Position numbers and translations under genes: made by a program | Shown: positions 7,724 to 14,860 of the stretch, piece by piece | How the letters are laid out: each line of letters starts with the position of its first letter | Numbering within the stretch: the first letter of the stretch is position 1 | NCBI GenBank assembly: GCA_029264685.1 | Contig: JARHZW010000021.1 | Location: forward strand, 1-33,897 | Reading direction: 5' to 3' | Length of the DNA: 33,897 nt | Source of the DNA: Candidatus Limivicinus sp. | GTDB lineage: Bacteria; Bacillota; Clostridia; Oscillospirales; Oscillospiraceae | Notes under the pieces: model-generated | What the model saw: only the letters and a program-made list of their open reading frames with translations | What the model was told of the DNA's origin: nothing | The model's database searches: none

Positions 7724-9025
7724 TTACGCCATACCAAGAAGTATGCTCAGACCCATGTACAGCAGGCAGCGAAGCAGAGTCAGTACAACAGTAAGGGTAA
7801 AGATGACAGGGAAGTAAACATCCTTGAATCTTACGCCTGCAACGGTGCATTCTGTCTGAAGAAATCCGGCGGTAGGCAGGGAGTCAAGACCCAGAGAGGC
7901 AAAGACCGTTGTTCTGTGGAATACGGCTGCGTTGGTGAGTGTTGCAGCCTGCTGAAGGACGGGAGCTGCCAGAACCAGACCTGCGGAGGAGGAGCCTGCG
8001 ATACCTGCGATAAGGTTGGTTGCAATAAAGGTAATCATAAGGGGGCTGCCCTGGAAGGACAGAATGTTTTCAACGGCAATTTTATAGCCGGGGCAGTTCT
8101 GAATGACAGCGCCGAAGCCGACAATAGCGGCGGCGTTAATGATGGTGGTAAGGCTCATGGAGATAGAGTCGTTAAGAACCTGTCTGTTCTTGTCCCAGCT
8201 GCGGGGCAGATATTTGAACTGCAAAATAACGATGGCCAGAACTCCGCAGAACAGAGCGGCTTCTATCTTAATTTTAAATATGTTGAGAACTATGATAGGT
8301 ATAAGCATGGGGATAAGAGAGGTGAGCCAGTGGGGGCCTTTGGCATCCATATCCAGCTCGTCCTCGGTTTCAGCACATCCGGTGCCGTATGCGGGAGCAT
8401 AGCCCAATCCCTTTGCAGCCAGCCGCTTTTCATACCACTTGATGTAAAGCATACCGACGATAAGGAAAACTATGTTCACAAAAACTGCCAGAAGTCCGCC
8501 TGCGCTTACATCGGTTCCAAAGTAGCTCGCACAGAGGACATTGTTTGTGACGGGAACATAGGGAAGTGCAATACCCAGATTCAAACCGAGTGAGAAACCG
8601 GCAACGACAGAAGCACGGTTTGCGTTAGCCTTGCGGCAGAGCTTGAATGCGATGGGGAAAACGATGAAAATAGTGATGAAGCTGGAAACTCCGGCAGCAG
8701 CCAGAATTGCAGTGAATATGCAGACACCCAGAGAAACGTTCTTGGGGCCGGTGATGTTGAGAATGGTGCGGGCAAGGCTGTCGGCACCGCCTGTGACCTC
8801 AAGCAGCTTGCCGAACAGGGCACCCAGAGTGAAGAGAATCAGCCACTGCTTTGCAAAATCTACAAGACCGCCCATGTAAATATTAAACAGGCTGTCTACA
8901 ACATCCATCTTATAAATAAATATAAGAATCAGCGAGCAGATAATACCGCCGTACAGTGTGGGCACGCTTTTGTAGCAGAAAATGCTGATAAGTATTACAG
9001 CACCGATGAGAATCGCTATATCCAT
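7724..9025 (-). CDS. GntP-family permease
   Basis: A 433-residue, very hydrophobic protein with about 12 membrane segments. The N-terminal half (ILIGAVILISIF, FAKQWLILFTLGALFGKLLE, GGADSLARTI) is typical of the GntP gluconate:H+ symporter family (COG2610). The hydrophilic loop GCAETEDELDMDAKG (about 219-233) probably faces the cytoplasm. Family members import gluconate, other sugar acids or small hydroxy acids; the substrate here is unknown. It is transcribed alone, and the TetR gene lies upstream in the same direction. A GAGTGTACTC site like those near the TetR and SDR genes lies 124 bases before its start, so it probably belongs to the same regulon. AGGAG is placed about 12 bases before the ATG, a little far. 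Confidence 0.85.
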   Translation of the reverse strand: MDIAILIGAVILISIFCYKSVPTLYGGIICSLILIFIYKMDVVDSLFNIYMGGLVDFAKQWLILFTLGALFGKLLEVTGGADSLARTILNITGPKNVSLGVCIFTAILAAAGVSSFITIFIVFPIAFKLCRKANANRASVVAGFSLGLNLGIALPYVPVTNNVLCASYFGTDVSAGGLLAVFVNIVFLIVGMLYIKWYEKRLAAKGLGYAPAYGTGCAETEDELDMDAKGPHWLTSLIPMLIPIIVLNIFKIKIEAALFCGVLAIVILQFKYLPRSWDKNRQVLNDSISMSLTTIINAAAIVGFGAVIQNCPGYKIAVENILSFQGSPLMITFIATNLIAGIAGSSSAGLVLAAPVLQQAATLTNAAVFHRTTVFASLGLDSLPTAGFLQTECTVAGVRFKDVYFPVIFTLTVVLTLLRCLLYMGLSILLGMA

Positions 9026-9077
9026 AATTATAAATACTCTCCTAATAATTATCTCTTTTATATTTGACGGTTTCCAG

Positions 9078-9123
9078 ATGGTAAGTCAGCAGTCCTGTAT
9101 GCCAAGCGTTCCCCAAAACGCTT
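9078..9123 (-). promoter_or_regulatory. Candidate permease promoter with overlapping inverted repeat
   Basis: On the minus strand TTGGCA (9105-9100), 16 bases and TACCAT (9083-9078) form a possible promoter for the permease. The -35 touches a 7-bp inverted repeat, AAGCGTT (9104-9110) with AACGCTT (9117-9123). This is a possible operator, distinct from the GAGTGTACTC site further upstream. The factor binding it is unknown. Confidence 0.35.
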
Positions 9124-9145
9124 TGAAAAGGCACACGGCCTGCCG

Positions 9146-9161
9146 GAAGAGTGTACTCACA
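9146..9161. promoter_or_regulatory. Operator-like site upstream of the permease gene
   Basis: The core GAGTGTACTC (9149-9158) is identical over 10 bases to the core of the dyad before the SDR gene and differs by two bases from the one before the TetR gene. The outer arms are not conserved here (11 of 16 positions match the SDR site), so binding may be weaker. It lies about 40 bases upstream of the candidate permease -35 box. Confidence 0.45.
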
Positions 9162-9200
9162 TTTATGTCCGAAAACAATGTCAACAAGATATTAGAGCCC

Positions 9201-9815
9201 TTAAACGGGCTTTTTTTCTATGCTCTCCAGATAGGGGAGCATTACCTCGCTCAGCCTCTCACGCATATTGAATGCGCCGTTACTGAGACACCAGTCGAAT
9301 GCAACGCCTTTTACTATAGTAGCAAGCACCTCCGCACAGTGGGAAAGAACAAGGCCGTCCTTGAGCAGACCGGCTGCACCGGCGTTTTCGAGACAGGTCA
9401 ACGGAAAATTCCACACGTTTTTCGGAAAGCGGTTGTTGAAAAGGCGCACATCAAGAGAATAGTTCTTGGTATTATAAAAGCTTGAAAAGAAATCTATTCC
9501 CACTTCGTTCATATAGTCTGTCCATGCACTGTAATAACCCAGTATTTTTCTGTCAAAGGATAGATTTTCAACAGCTTTGTCAAACTGAATCTTACTTCTG
9601 TATTCTGCAAATTTATCGAATATATAGTAGCTGAGTAAATCATCCTTGGTTTTAAAATGATAGAAAAACGTACCGTTTGAAACGCCGGCAACTTTACATA
9701 TATTGCTTATAGTTAAATATGCAAAGCCTTCCTTCTTTAATATCTTACCGGCAGCTTCATATATTTTTTCTTTTGTTTCAAGGGTCTTGAGCTGCTTAGG
9801 CGTATTCAAATCCAT
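9201..9815 (-). CDS. TetR-family transcriptional regulator
   Basis: A 204-residue one-component regulator. The start at 9815 is supported by a perfect AGGAGG 8 bases upstream; a longer frame from 9848 is less likely. The N-terminal helix-turn-helix is clear at about 35-61 (TISNICKVAGVSNGTFFYHF, then KTKDDLL). The C-terminal ligand domain is divergent, as usual, and does not reveal the ligand. It lies between the permease it probably controls and the divergent SDR-DUF169 operon. Dyads of the type ATAGAGT-N2-ACTCTAT occur before its own gene and before the SDR gene, with a core copy before the permease, so autoregulated local control is likely. Repression is inferred from family habit and from operator overlap with the SDR promoter. 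Confidence 0.92.
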   Translation of the reverse strand: MDLNTPKQLKTLETKEKIYEAAGKILKKEGFAYLTISNICKVAGVSNGTFFYHFKTKDDLLSYYIFDKFAEYRSKIQFDKAVENLSFDRKILGYYSAWTDYMNEVGIDFFSSFYNTKNYSLDVRLFNNRFPKNVWNFPLTCLENAGAAGLLKDGLVLSHCAEVLATIVKGVAFDWCLSNGAFNMRERLSEVMLPYLESIEKKPV

Positions 9816-9861
9816 TTTTTGGACCTCCTCAGCATTGCACTCGGACAAGATTTAGAGAATG

Positions 9862-9879
9862 TATAGAGTGCGCTCTATA
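9862..9879. promoter_or_regulatory. Operator dyad in the TetR gene leader
   Basis: TATAGAG-TGCG-CTCTATA forms 7-bp arms around a 4-base centre. It matches the SDR operator at 14 of 16 core positions. It lies about 30 bases downstream of the predicted TetR start of transcription, so bound protein could block elongation. Confidence 0.65.
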
Positions 9880-9914
9880 AGAATAGCATCATGACTCCGG
9901 TTTGTAAAGAGAAA

Positions 9915-9942
9915 ATTATACTGCTTGTCAAATAAATCTCAA
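9915..9942 (-). promoter_or_regulatory. Probable TetR gene promoter
   Basis: On the minus strand TTGAGA (9942-9937), a 16-base spacer and a perfect TATAAT (9920-9915) suit a sigma-A promoter. The start near 9908 gives a leader of about 90 bases that contains the dyad at 9862-9879. Confidence 0.55.
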
Positions 9943-10003
9943 ATTTGTAAAAAGTTGACATTTTGTCCGATAAAATAATATATATTTTTTCAAAAATTTC
10001 TCC

Positions 10004-10032
10004 TTGACTTTTTTATGTCAATGTCGTAGAGT
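10004..10032 (+). promoter_or_regulatory. Probable promoter of the SDR-DUF169 operon
   Basis: TTGACT (10004-10009), 17 bases and TAGAGT (10027-10032) form a promoter whose -10 lies against the operator at 10037-10054. An alternative upstream pair, TTGACA (9955-9960) and TATATA (9979-9984) with 18-base spacing, is also possible. Confidence 0.45.
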
Positions 10033-10054
10033 ACATTATAGAGTGTACTCTATG
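10027..10054. promoter_or_regulatory. TetR operator overlapping the SDR promoter
   Basis: ATAGAGT-GT-ACTCTAT (10038-10053) is a perfect dyad with 7-bp arms and a 2-base centre. A further half-site, TAGAGTAC (10027-10034), pairs with GTACTCTA (10045-10052) and covers the predicted -10 box. The placement fits repression by the adjacent TetR protein. Confidence 0.7.
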
Positions 10055-10123
10055 AGCACAACGGAAACACAAGCCCCAACTTGTGATTTATTTAAAGCAA
10101 AAGAGAGAAAGGAAGTTTCTATT

Positions 10124-10879
10124 ATGGCTTATTCAGATAGGTTCGCAGGAAAAGTCGCCGTTGTAACAGGCGGTGCAAGCGGTATCGGCAAAGCCATTGC
10201 CGCCCGTTACATACAGGACGGCGGCAAGGTTGTTGTAGGCGATGTTCAGATTGAAAAATTCGATGAAGTCATTGCAGAGCTTGGTGCAGAAAACGTAGTA
10301 TGCCGCAAGTGTGATGTCAGCGTTCGAGAGGATGTGGATGCGCTCATCCAGACCGCATACGATAAGTTCGGCGGCTTTGACGCAATGTTTAATAACGCAG
10401 GCGTGAATATATTCAAGGATTTCCTCGAGTTTACTATCGAAGAGAACGACTATATATTCAATATTAACTACCGTGGCGTGTTCAACGGCTCTCAGGCAGC
10501 TGCAAAGGCATTCATTGCCCATGGCACTGCAGGCGCTATTGTTAACACCTCTTCCATCAACTACCGCTGCTGCGGCCCTAACACCACCCCCTATGCCGCA
10601 AGCAAGGGCGCTATCTCCGTCTTCACCCGTGGCATAGCCGTGGAGCTTGCCCCCTATGGTATCAGAGCAAACTGCTTCTGCCCCGGCAGCACCGACACCC
10701 CTATGGTAGGAAAGATTGCAAGAGACCGCTTCCCCAACTACACGGCTCCCAAGCTTGCTATAAAGCGCATGGCTGACCCTTCCGAACAGGCGGCAGTTGC
10801 CTGCTTCCTTGCTTCCGAGGACGCTTCCTACATGACAGGCGAGTCTATTTTTAACGTAGGCGGCTGGGGAATTTCCTGA
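10124..10879 (+). CDS. Short-chain dehydrogenase/reductase (SDR)
   Basis: A 251-residue classical SDR. The start at 10124 has AAAGGAAG about 8-9 bases upstream; an in-frame open stretch back to 10004 lies in the promoter and operator and is rejected. Motifs: TGGASGIG (15-22, Rossmann glycine loop), Asp40 after the second strand (suggesting NAD(H) rather than NADP(H)), NNAG (90-93), Asn114, Ser143/144, and Tyr157 with Lys161 in YAASK. The C-terminal GESIFNVGGWG is the usual SDR ending. It oxidises or reduces a hydroxyl/keto group; the substrate is unknown. With a GntP-type permease in the same putative regulon, a sugar acid or hydroxy acid is a reasonable guess. Its partner downstream is the DUF169 gene. 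Confidence 0.9.
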   Translation: MAYSDRFAGKVAVVTGGASGIGKAIAARYIQDGGKVVVGDVQIEKFDEVIAELGAENVVCRKCDVSVREDVDALIQTAYDKFGGFDAMFNNAGVNIFKDFLEFTIEENDYIFNINYRGVFNGSQAAAKAFIAHGTAGAIVNTSSINYRCCGPNTTPYAASKGAISVFTRGIAVELAPYGIRANCFCPGSTDTPMVGKIARDRFPNYTAPKLAIKRMADPSEQAAVACFLASEDASYMTGESIFNVGGWGIS

Positions 10880-10909
10880 TTAAAAACAATTTTCACTCCT
10901 ATTTTAACT

Positions 10910-10946
10910 GCTGCGTCTCACCTGAGCGATACAGGCGGGACACAGC
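10910..10946 (+). other. Intercistronic hairpin between SDR and DUF169 genes
   Basis: GCTGCGTCTCACCTG (10910-10924) pairs with CAGGCGGGACACAGC (10932-10946) at 13 of 15 positions, including one G-T pair, around a 7-base loop. No T-run follows, so it is unlikely to be a terminator. It may stabilise or process the transcript. Confidence 0.5.
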
Positions 10947-10993
10947 AGACCCCTTACCACCCCGATGCGGTGCTTATGCACGGCAGTATATCA

Positions 10994-11017
10994 CAGACAT
11001 GAAAACAGACATGAAAA
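10994..11017 (+). repeat. Tandem 12-base direct repeat before the DUF169 gene
   Basis: CAGACATGAAAA occurs twice head to tail (10994-11005 and 11006-11017), just upstream of the ribosome site GGAGGT. It creates two extra ATGs that open a 12-codon frame (10999-11037) ending one base before the DUF169 ATG. No ribosome site precedes that frame, so a leader peptide is doubtful. Confidence 0.5.
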
Positions 11018-11038
11018 TTATTTGGAGGTATCTTTAAA

Positions 11039-11794
11039 ATGAAATACACAAAAGAACAGTGGAAAGAACTTTGCGACCGTATAATGATGACTCTTCGCCC
11101 CACTCAGTACCCCGTGGCAATGAAGTTTACTAAAACTCAGGAGGAGCTTGATTCAATCCGGAACGTTACCTTCTGCCAGAATAAAGCAAACGCCTGCAAG
11201 ACCATAGGTATGGCAGCTCATTTCCAGGGCACCTTTGCCATCACCCCTGACCACTTCTCAGGCTACTATTGCGCCATGAACAACGGCCTTATGAAAATTA
11301 CTCAGGAATACATTGACGGCGCTATCCTCTACAAGGATCCCACTCCCTGGCACCACGATCAGGAGGACGCTAAAAAGCATATTGCATCCAATATGCAGTA
11401 TCTTCCCGAGGAGCCTTACACCGCTCTTGTCTGCTCTGCTTTCTGCAACTGCGACATTGAGGAGGCCGACTGCGTTATTCTCCGCCTGCCCACTCAGGCA
11501 GCTTTCCACCTGCTTGCAGGCTTTGTGGAAACTGACTGGCAGCGTCTGGAAATTCCTTTCAGCGGTGAGTCTAACTGCGCCGATACATGGATGCGTACCG
11601 TAAAAGAGGGCAAAATCGGTTTGTCTCTGGGCTGCCGTGGCGACCGTGCTACCGGCGCTCTCAGCTATGGCGAAGTTCAGATCACCATGACCCTTGAGCA
11701 GCTGCTCAAAGCTCTTGACGGTGTGGACACCATTGAGAAGAACGGAATTCTCTACCCCTACAATCCCACCTGCCTTTACAAGGGTGCGTTCTGA
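11039..11794 (+). CDS. DUF169 protein, cysteine-rich, function unknown
   Basis: A 251-residue soluble protein that I recognise as the DUF169 family (COG2043), which has no established biochemical role. It has 11 cysteines (12, 46, 53, 78, 132, 136, 138, 145, 180, 199, 245). The cluster VCSAFCNCDIEEADC (131-145) and the nearby SLGCRGDRATGALSYGE (196-212) stand out as possible metal or cofactor sites. No signal peptide or membrane segment is seen. GGAGGT lies 9 bases before the ATG. It follows the SDR gene by 159 bases with no terminator between them, so co-transcription under the TetR operator is likely. The context suggests a redox or catabolic partner of the SDR, but this is inference. Confidence 0.85.
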   Translation: MKYTKEQWKELCDRIMMTLRPTQYPVAMKFTKTQEELDSIRNVTFCQNKANACKTIGMAAHFQGTFAITPDHFSGYYCAMNNGLMKITQEYIDGAILYKDPTPWHHDQEDAKKHIASNMQYLPEEPYTALVCSAFCNCDIEEADCVILRLPTQAAFHLLAGFVETDWQRLEIPFSGESNCADTWMRTVKEGKIGLSLGCRGDRATGALSYGEVQITMTLEQLLKALDGVDTIEKNGILYPYNPTCLYKGAF

Positions 11795-11817
11795 TTTGCA
11801 TATTTAATAATGATAGT

Positions 11818-11852
11818 AAAGCTGCTTCGGTGTCCGCCGAGGCAGCTTTGCT
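11818..11852 (+). terminator. Probable terminator after the DUF169 gene
   Basis: AAAGCTGC (11818-11825) pairs with GCAGCTTT (11842-11849), and the inner bases TTCGG/CCGAG extend the stem to about 13 bp. The T-run is short and broken (TTTGCTT), so efficiency may be modest. Confidence 0.6.
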
Positions 11853-11945
11853 TATGCAGCCGTTATATAGCGGTAATGTGCGAAAAGGCAAAACCGGAAT
11901 TTTGAACAAAAGCCGGATTTTGGCGTTTTCATTCGGAAATGAGGC

Positions 11946-11974
11946 TTTAAAACTTCCGAACTATGTGGTAGAAT
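11946..11974 (+). promoter_or_regulatory. Candidate promoter of the RpiR-type regulator
   Basis: TTTAAA (11946-11951), a 17-base spacer and TAGAAT (11969-11974) precede the regulator start by about 40 bases. Confidence 0.45.
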
Positions 11975-12016
11975 GTGAGGAAATAAAGGCATATCAGTTG
12001 TGGAAGGAGCTCTTTC

Positions 12017-12784
12017 TTGAACAAAAACTACTATATTTTGACAAATCTCCTGTCTGAGGAGGAGACAAATATAATAACCAGCATAATTGACCACATTGAA
12101 AAGGGCGAAAAGCGGGTTGGCATACACCAGATTGCAAACGAAAACTATGTTTCTACTACTTTTATTATAAAAATGTGCCAGAGACTTGGATTTGACGGTT
12201 ACAGCGAGCTTTATTATCAGCTGTCCCAGAGAGTCACCGCTTACGATCAGGCATCGGGCACGACCGCTTTGCAGGAGCTTATTGACAACTACGATGAGGA
12301 GAGCGGCAGAGAATTCTGCCGTCTTTTGACAGAATTTCAGGATAAAAAGATCTTTGTGGAGGGGCGTGGCTTTTCCGAGCTTGTGGCGGATTATCTGGTG
12401 CAGCGGCTGGCAGTGTGCGGCTTTATGGTCTTTAACCATGTCCACTTTTATGACTACATGATTTTTAGGGATCAAAACGGTTTGGAGACAAATATTGATT
12501 CTTCTCTGCTGATTGCGATTTCTCAGTCAGGGGAAACGGCTTCAGTTCTTGAGAATGTGAAAACCGCCAAACAGAAAGGCTACAAAATAGTTAGCTTTAC
12601 AAGACGGGCGGATTCAAGCCTTGCAGGCCTTTCGGATCTCACATTTATTGTGGACGGAGCAAAGCAGACTCTTATAGGCGGTGTGCCGAATCCGTTTTTC
12701 GGCAGGATCATTCTGGCCTTTGAGGAGCTGATGGGAAAGTTCCTAAGAGACAAAGAAACTGGGAAAAAGAAAAATAGTAACTAA
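12017..12784 (+). CDS. RpiR/MurR-family transcriptional regulator
   Basis: A 255-residue regulator with an N-terminal helix-turn-helix domain (about 1-77; VGIHQIANENYVSTTFIIKM) and a C-terminal SIS sugar-phosphate isomerase-like domain (about 105-235) with the phospho-ligand loop ISQSGET (168-174). The start is TTG, chosen because AAGGAG lies 7 bases upstream and no in-frame ATG fits. RpiR proteins usually sense phosphosugars and control catabolic genes. The genes that follow encode a phosphonate-type importer and a phosphatase, so a phosphorylated ligand is plausible. A hairpin at 12806-12850 separates it from the transporter genes. Whether it activates or represses is not visible. Confidence 0.9.
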   Translation: MNKNYYILTNLLSEEETNIITSIIDHIEKGEKRVGIHQIANENYVSTTFIIKMCQRLGFDGYSELYYQLSQRVTAYDQASGTTALQELIDNYDEESGREFCRLLTEFQDKKIFVEGRGFSELVADYLVQRLAVCGFMVFNHVHFYDYMIFRDQNGLETNIDSSLLIAISQSGETASVLENVKTAKQKGYKIVSFTRRADSSLAGLSDLTFIVDGAKQTLIGGVPNPFFGRIILAFEELMGKFLRDKETGKKKNSN

Positions 12785-12805
12785 AACGGGAAAAAATTAT
12801 CAGAG

Positions 12806-12850
12806 GCAGTGTGCTATACTTCTAAATGAGGTATACTGCACTGCTTTTTG
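12806..12850 (+). terminator. Hairpin terminator or attenuator before phnD, with an extended -10 inside
   Basis: GCAGTG (12806-12811) pairs with CACTGC (12839-12844), the inner arms TATAC and GTATA also pair, and TTTTT follows. The stem contains TGCTATACT (12812-12820), an extended -10 promoter element that could start phnD transcription near 12827. The imperfect dyad itself could be an operator for the RpiR protein. Confidence 0.5.
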
Positions 12851-12907
12851 TATTTTGATGCAGCAATACCTGTGTTTGAGAGACATAAAAATTTAGGAGG
12901 AAACCAA

Positions 12908-14002
12908 ATGAAAAAGACTCTTGCACTTATTCTGGCAATGGTTCTCTGCGTTGGTGTTCTGGCTGCCTGCGGCGGCGAAAAGGGACCCGCTGAAGAGCCT
13001 GCACCCAAAGACGATGCTGCTCCCGCAGAAAGCGGAGCACCTGAACAGTCCGCTCCCAAGGCTATCGAGAAACTGAGCGTTTACTTCGTTCCTTCCCGTG
13101 AGCCTGATGAAATCATCACCGTTACCGAGCCTCTGAAGGATATGCTCAAGGCTGAGATGCTCAATCAGGGCTATGAGATCGGCGAGGTTGTCATCAATGT
13201 TGGTACTACCTTTGAGGCAGTCGGCGAGGCTCTGAGCGCCGGCACTGCTGACATCGGTCTTATCCCCGGCAGCACCTTCGTTCTTTACGATGACGGTGCA
13301 GAAGTTATCCTTACCGCTACCCGTGACGGTCTCAGCAAGGATTCCGACAATGCCAAAGACTGGAACGACGGCAAGCCCACCGAGGCTTCTGAGAATCAGG
13401 CTGTTTCCTACCGTGCACTTATGATCGCCGGCCCCTCTGAAAAGGGTCAGGAGCTTGCAGCAAAGGTCAATGCAGGCGAAGAGCTTACCTGGGACGACAT
13501 CAACAGCGCAAACTGGAGCGTTATGGGCGTTTCCTCTCCCGCAGGTTATGTTTACCCCTCTCTCTGGATGCAGGATCGCTTCGAGAAGGGTATCACCGAT
13601 CTGAACTCTGCCGTTCAGGCTGATTCCTACGCTTCCGCATTTGCCCGTCTGGCTTCCGGTCAGGTTGACGTGCTTTGCACTTACGCCGACGCACGCCGTG
13701 ACTATGCAGAGCGCTGGAATACCGAGTTCGAGCGTGAAGCTTCCATCTGGGAAGAGACCAATGTTATCGGCGTAACTTCTCCCATCTACAACGACACTAT
13801 CTCTGTCAGCAAGTCCTCTCCCATTATGGACGAGGATCTGATTGCAGCTCTTCAGAATGCCTTCATCAACATCGGCAATACCCCTGAGGGCAAGGAAGTT
13901 ATTGCAATATACAGCCACAACGGCTATCAGCCTGCCAAGTACGCTGACTATGACAGCGAGCGTGCAGCTCAGAAACTCATTCAGGAGCTGGCTTCTAAAT
14001 AA
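12908..14002 (+). CDS. phnD: PhnD-type substrate-binding lipoprotein
   Basis: The extracytoplasmic binding protein of an ABC importer, 364 residues. The start at 12908 has AGGAGG with 6-7 base spacing. The signal peptide ends in lipobox LAAC with lipidated Cys21, followed by an acidic Pro/Ala linker (22-48). The mature part follows the phosphate/phosphonate-binding PhnD fold: VYFVPSREPDE near the start, SAGTADIGLIPG, and the anion-site-like stretch SSPAGYVYPSLWM. PhnD relatives bind phosphonates, phosphite or phosphate esters. No C-P lyase or phosphonatase gene is in the window, so a phosphate ester or nucleotide-like ligand is as likely as a phosphonate. Two hairpins lie between it and the ATPase gene, typical of operons that make extra binding protein. 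Confidence 0.88.
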   Translation: MKKTLALILAMVLCVGVLAACGGEKGPAEEPAPKDDAAPAESGAPEQSAPKAIEKLSVYFVPSREPDEIITVTEPLKDMLKAEMLNQGYEIGEVVINVGTTFEAVGEALSAGTADIGLIPGSTFVLYDDGAEVILTATRDGLSKDSDNAKDWNDGKPTEASENQAVSYRALMIAGPSEKGQELAAKVNAGEELTWDDINSANWSVMGVSSPAGYVYPSLWMQDRFEKGITDLNSAVQADSYASAFARLASGQVDVLCTYADARRDYAERWNTEFEREASIWEETNVIGVTSPIYNDTISVSKSSPIMDEDLIAALQNAFINIGNTPEGKEVIAIYSHNGYQPAKYADYDSERAAQKLIQELASK

Positions 14003-14007
14003 GCCCT

Positions 14008-14077
14008 CTTCAAAAGCAACTTTTGAAGGAGAGGACCAACCCGGACTCAAACCGGAGGAGAGTCCTCTCCCTCTTTT
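14008..14077 (+). terminator. Two tandem hairpins between phnD and phnC (attenuator)
   Basis: Hairpin 1 is CTTCAAAAG (14008-14016) with CTTTTGAAG (14020-14028). Hairpin 2 is GGAGAGGAC (14028-14036) with GTCCTCTCC (14062-14070), followed by CTCTTTTTA. They share a base, so they compete slightly. The second is a likely partial terminator that lets more phnD than transporter be made. Confidence 0.65.
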
Positions 14078-14101
14078 TATATTATAAGCGAGGTGTAGCT
14101 C

Positions 14102-14860
14102 ATGATCCTATTCGACCATGTTTCAAAAGTTTATCCAAACGGTACAGTGGGACTGGATGATGTAAATTTAAAAATTGACGACGGAGAGTTTGTGGCAATC
14201 ATCGGTCTCTCCGGAGCAGGTAAATCCACCCTTCTGCGCTCCGTAAACCGTATGCACGAAATTACCGACGGTACTCTTACGGTAAACGGTACAAATGTAA
14301 GTCAGCTTCAGGGCAAGTCTCTGAGAAAATTCCGCCGTGGCATAGGAATGGTGTTTCAGTCTTTCAATCTGGTTTCCCGTACTACTGTTATAAAAAATGT
14401 TCTGTCTGCAAGAGTTCCGGAACTGCCTCTGTGGAGAGCAATTCTGGGTGTGTTCAGCAAGCAGGACAAAATTACAGCCCTTGAGGCTCTTGACAATGTG
14501 GGTATTCTTGACAAGGCCTATATGCGTGCCGACCAGCTTTCGGGCGGTCAGCAGCAGCGTGTGGCTCTTGCAAGAACTCTGGCTCAGAATCCTAAAATTA
14601 TTCTTGCCGATGAACCTGTTGCCGCTCTTGACCCTGTTACTGCAAAGCAGGTAATGGAGGACTTCGTGCGTATAAATAAGGACATGGGAATATCCATCCT
14701 GTTAAATATTCACCATGTTGAGCTGGCGCTGAAGTATGCCCAGCGCATTATAGGCATCAGAGCCGGAAAAATCGTTTACGACGGACCTTCTGATAAGGTG
14801 GATAAGTCCGTGCTTGACTCCATTTACGGGGAGAATGCTGCCCGGGAGGAAATGGAATGA
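14102..14860 (+). CDS. phnC: ABC importer ATPase, PhnC type
   Basis: A 252-residue nucleotide-binding subunit with all functional motifs: Walker A GLSGAGKS (35-42), Q-loop Gln86, signature LSGGQQQR (146-153), Walker B IILADEP (166-172) and H-loop His204. The overall pattern (NPKIILADEPVAALDP, ILLNIHHVELALKYA) is PhnC-like. A GAGGTG site lies about 7 bases before the ATG. The stop overlaps the next start as ATGA (14857-14860), so it is translationally coupled to the permease. It powers import of the ligand captured by the upstream lipoprotein. Confidence 0.93.
   Translation: MILFDHVSKVYPNGTVGLDDVNLKIDDGEFVAIIGLSGAGKSTLLRSVNRMHEITDGTLTVNGTNVSQLQGKSLRKFRRGIGMVFQSFNLVSRTTVIKNVLSARVPELPLWRAILGVFSKQDKITALEALDNVGILDKAYMRADQLSGGQQQRVALARTLAQNPKIILADEPVAALDPVTAKQVMEDFVRINKDMGISILLNIHHVELALKYAQRIIGIRAGKIVYDGPSDKVDKSVLDSIYGENAAREEME

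Noticed and set aside
7916-8593. 225-codon glycine/aspartate-rich frame opposite the permease gene
   Set aside because: Composition is what an antisense of a hydrophobic protein gives; the permease on the other strand is convincing.
9187-9221. AGCCC-TTAAAC-GGGCT followed by T7 on the plus strand, like a terminator
   Set aside because: It overlaps the 3' coding end of the TetR gene and the T-run is on the wrong strand for it; no plus-strand gene ends there.
10999-11037. Twelve-codon frame ending one base before the DUF169 ATG, possible leader peptide
   Set aside because: No ribosome binding site precedes it and no amino-acid bias or terminator alternative is visible; it arises from the 12-base tandem repeat.
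12893-14050. 385-codon open frame on the minus strand opposite phnD
   Set aside because: It mirrors a clear PhnD gene with lipobox and ribosome site; its own product has no recognisable domain and is a codon-bias shadow.
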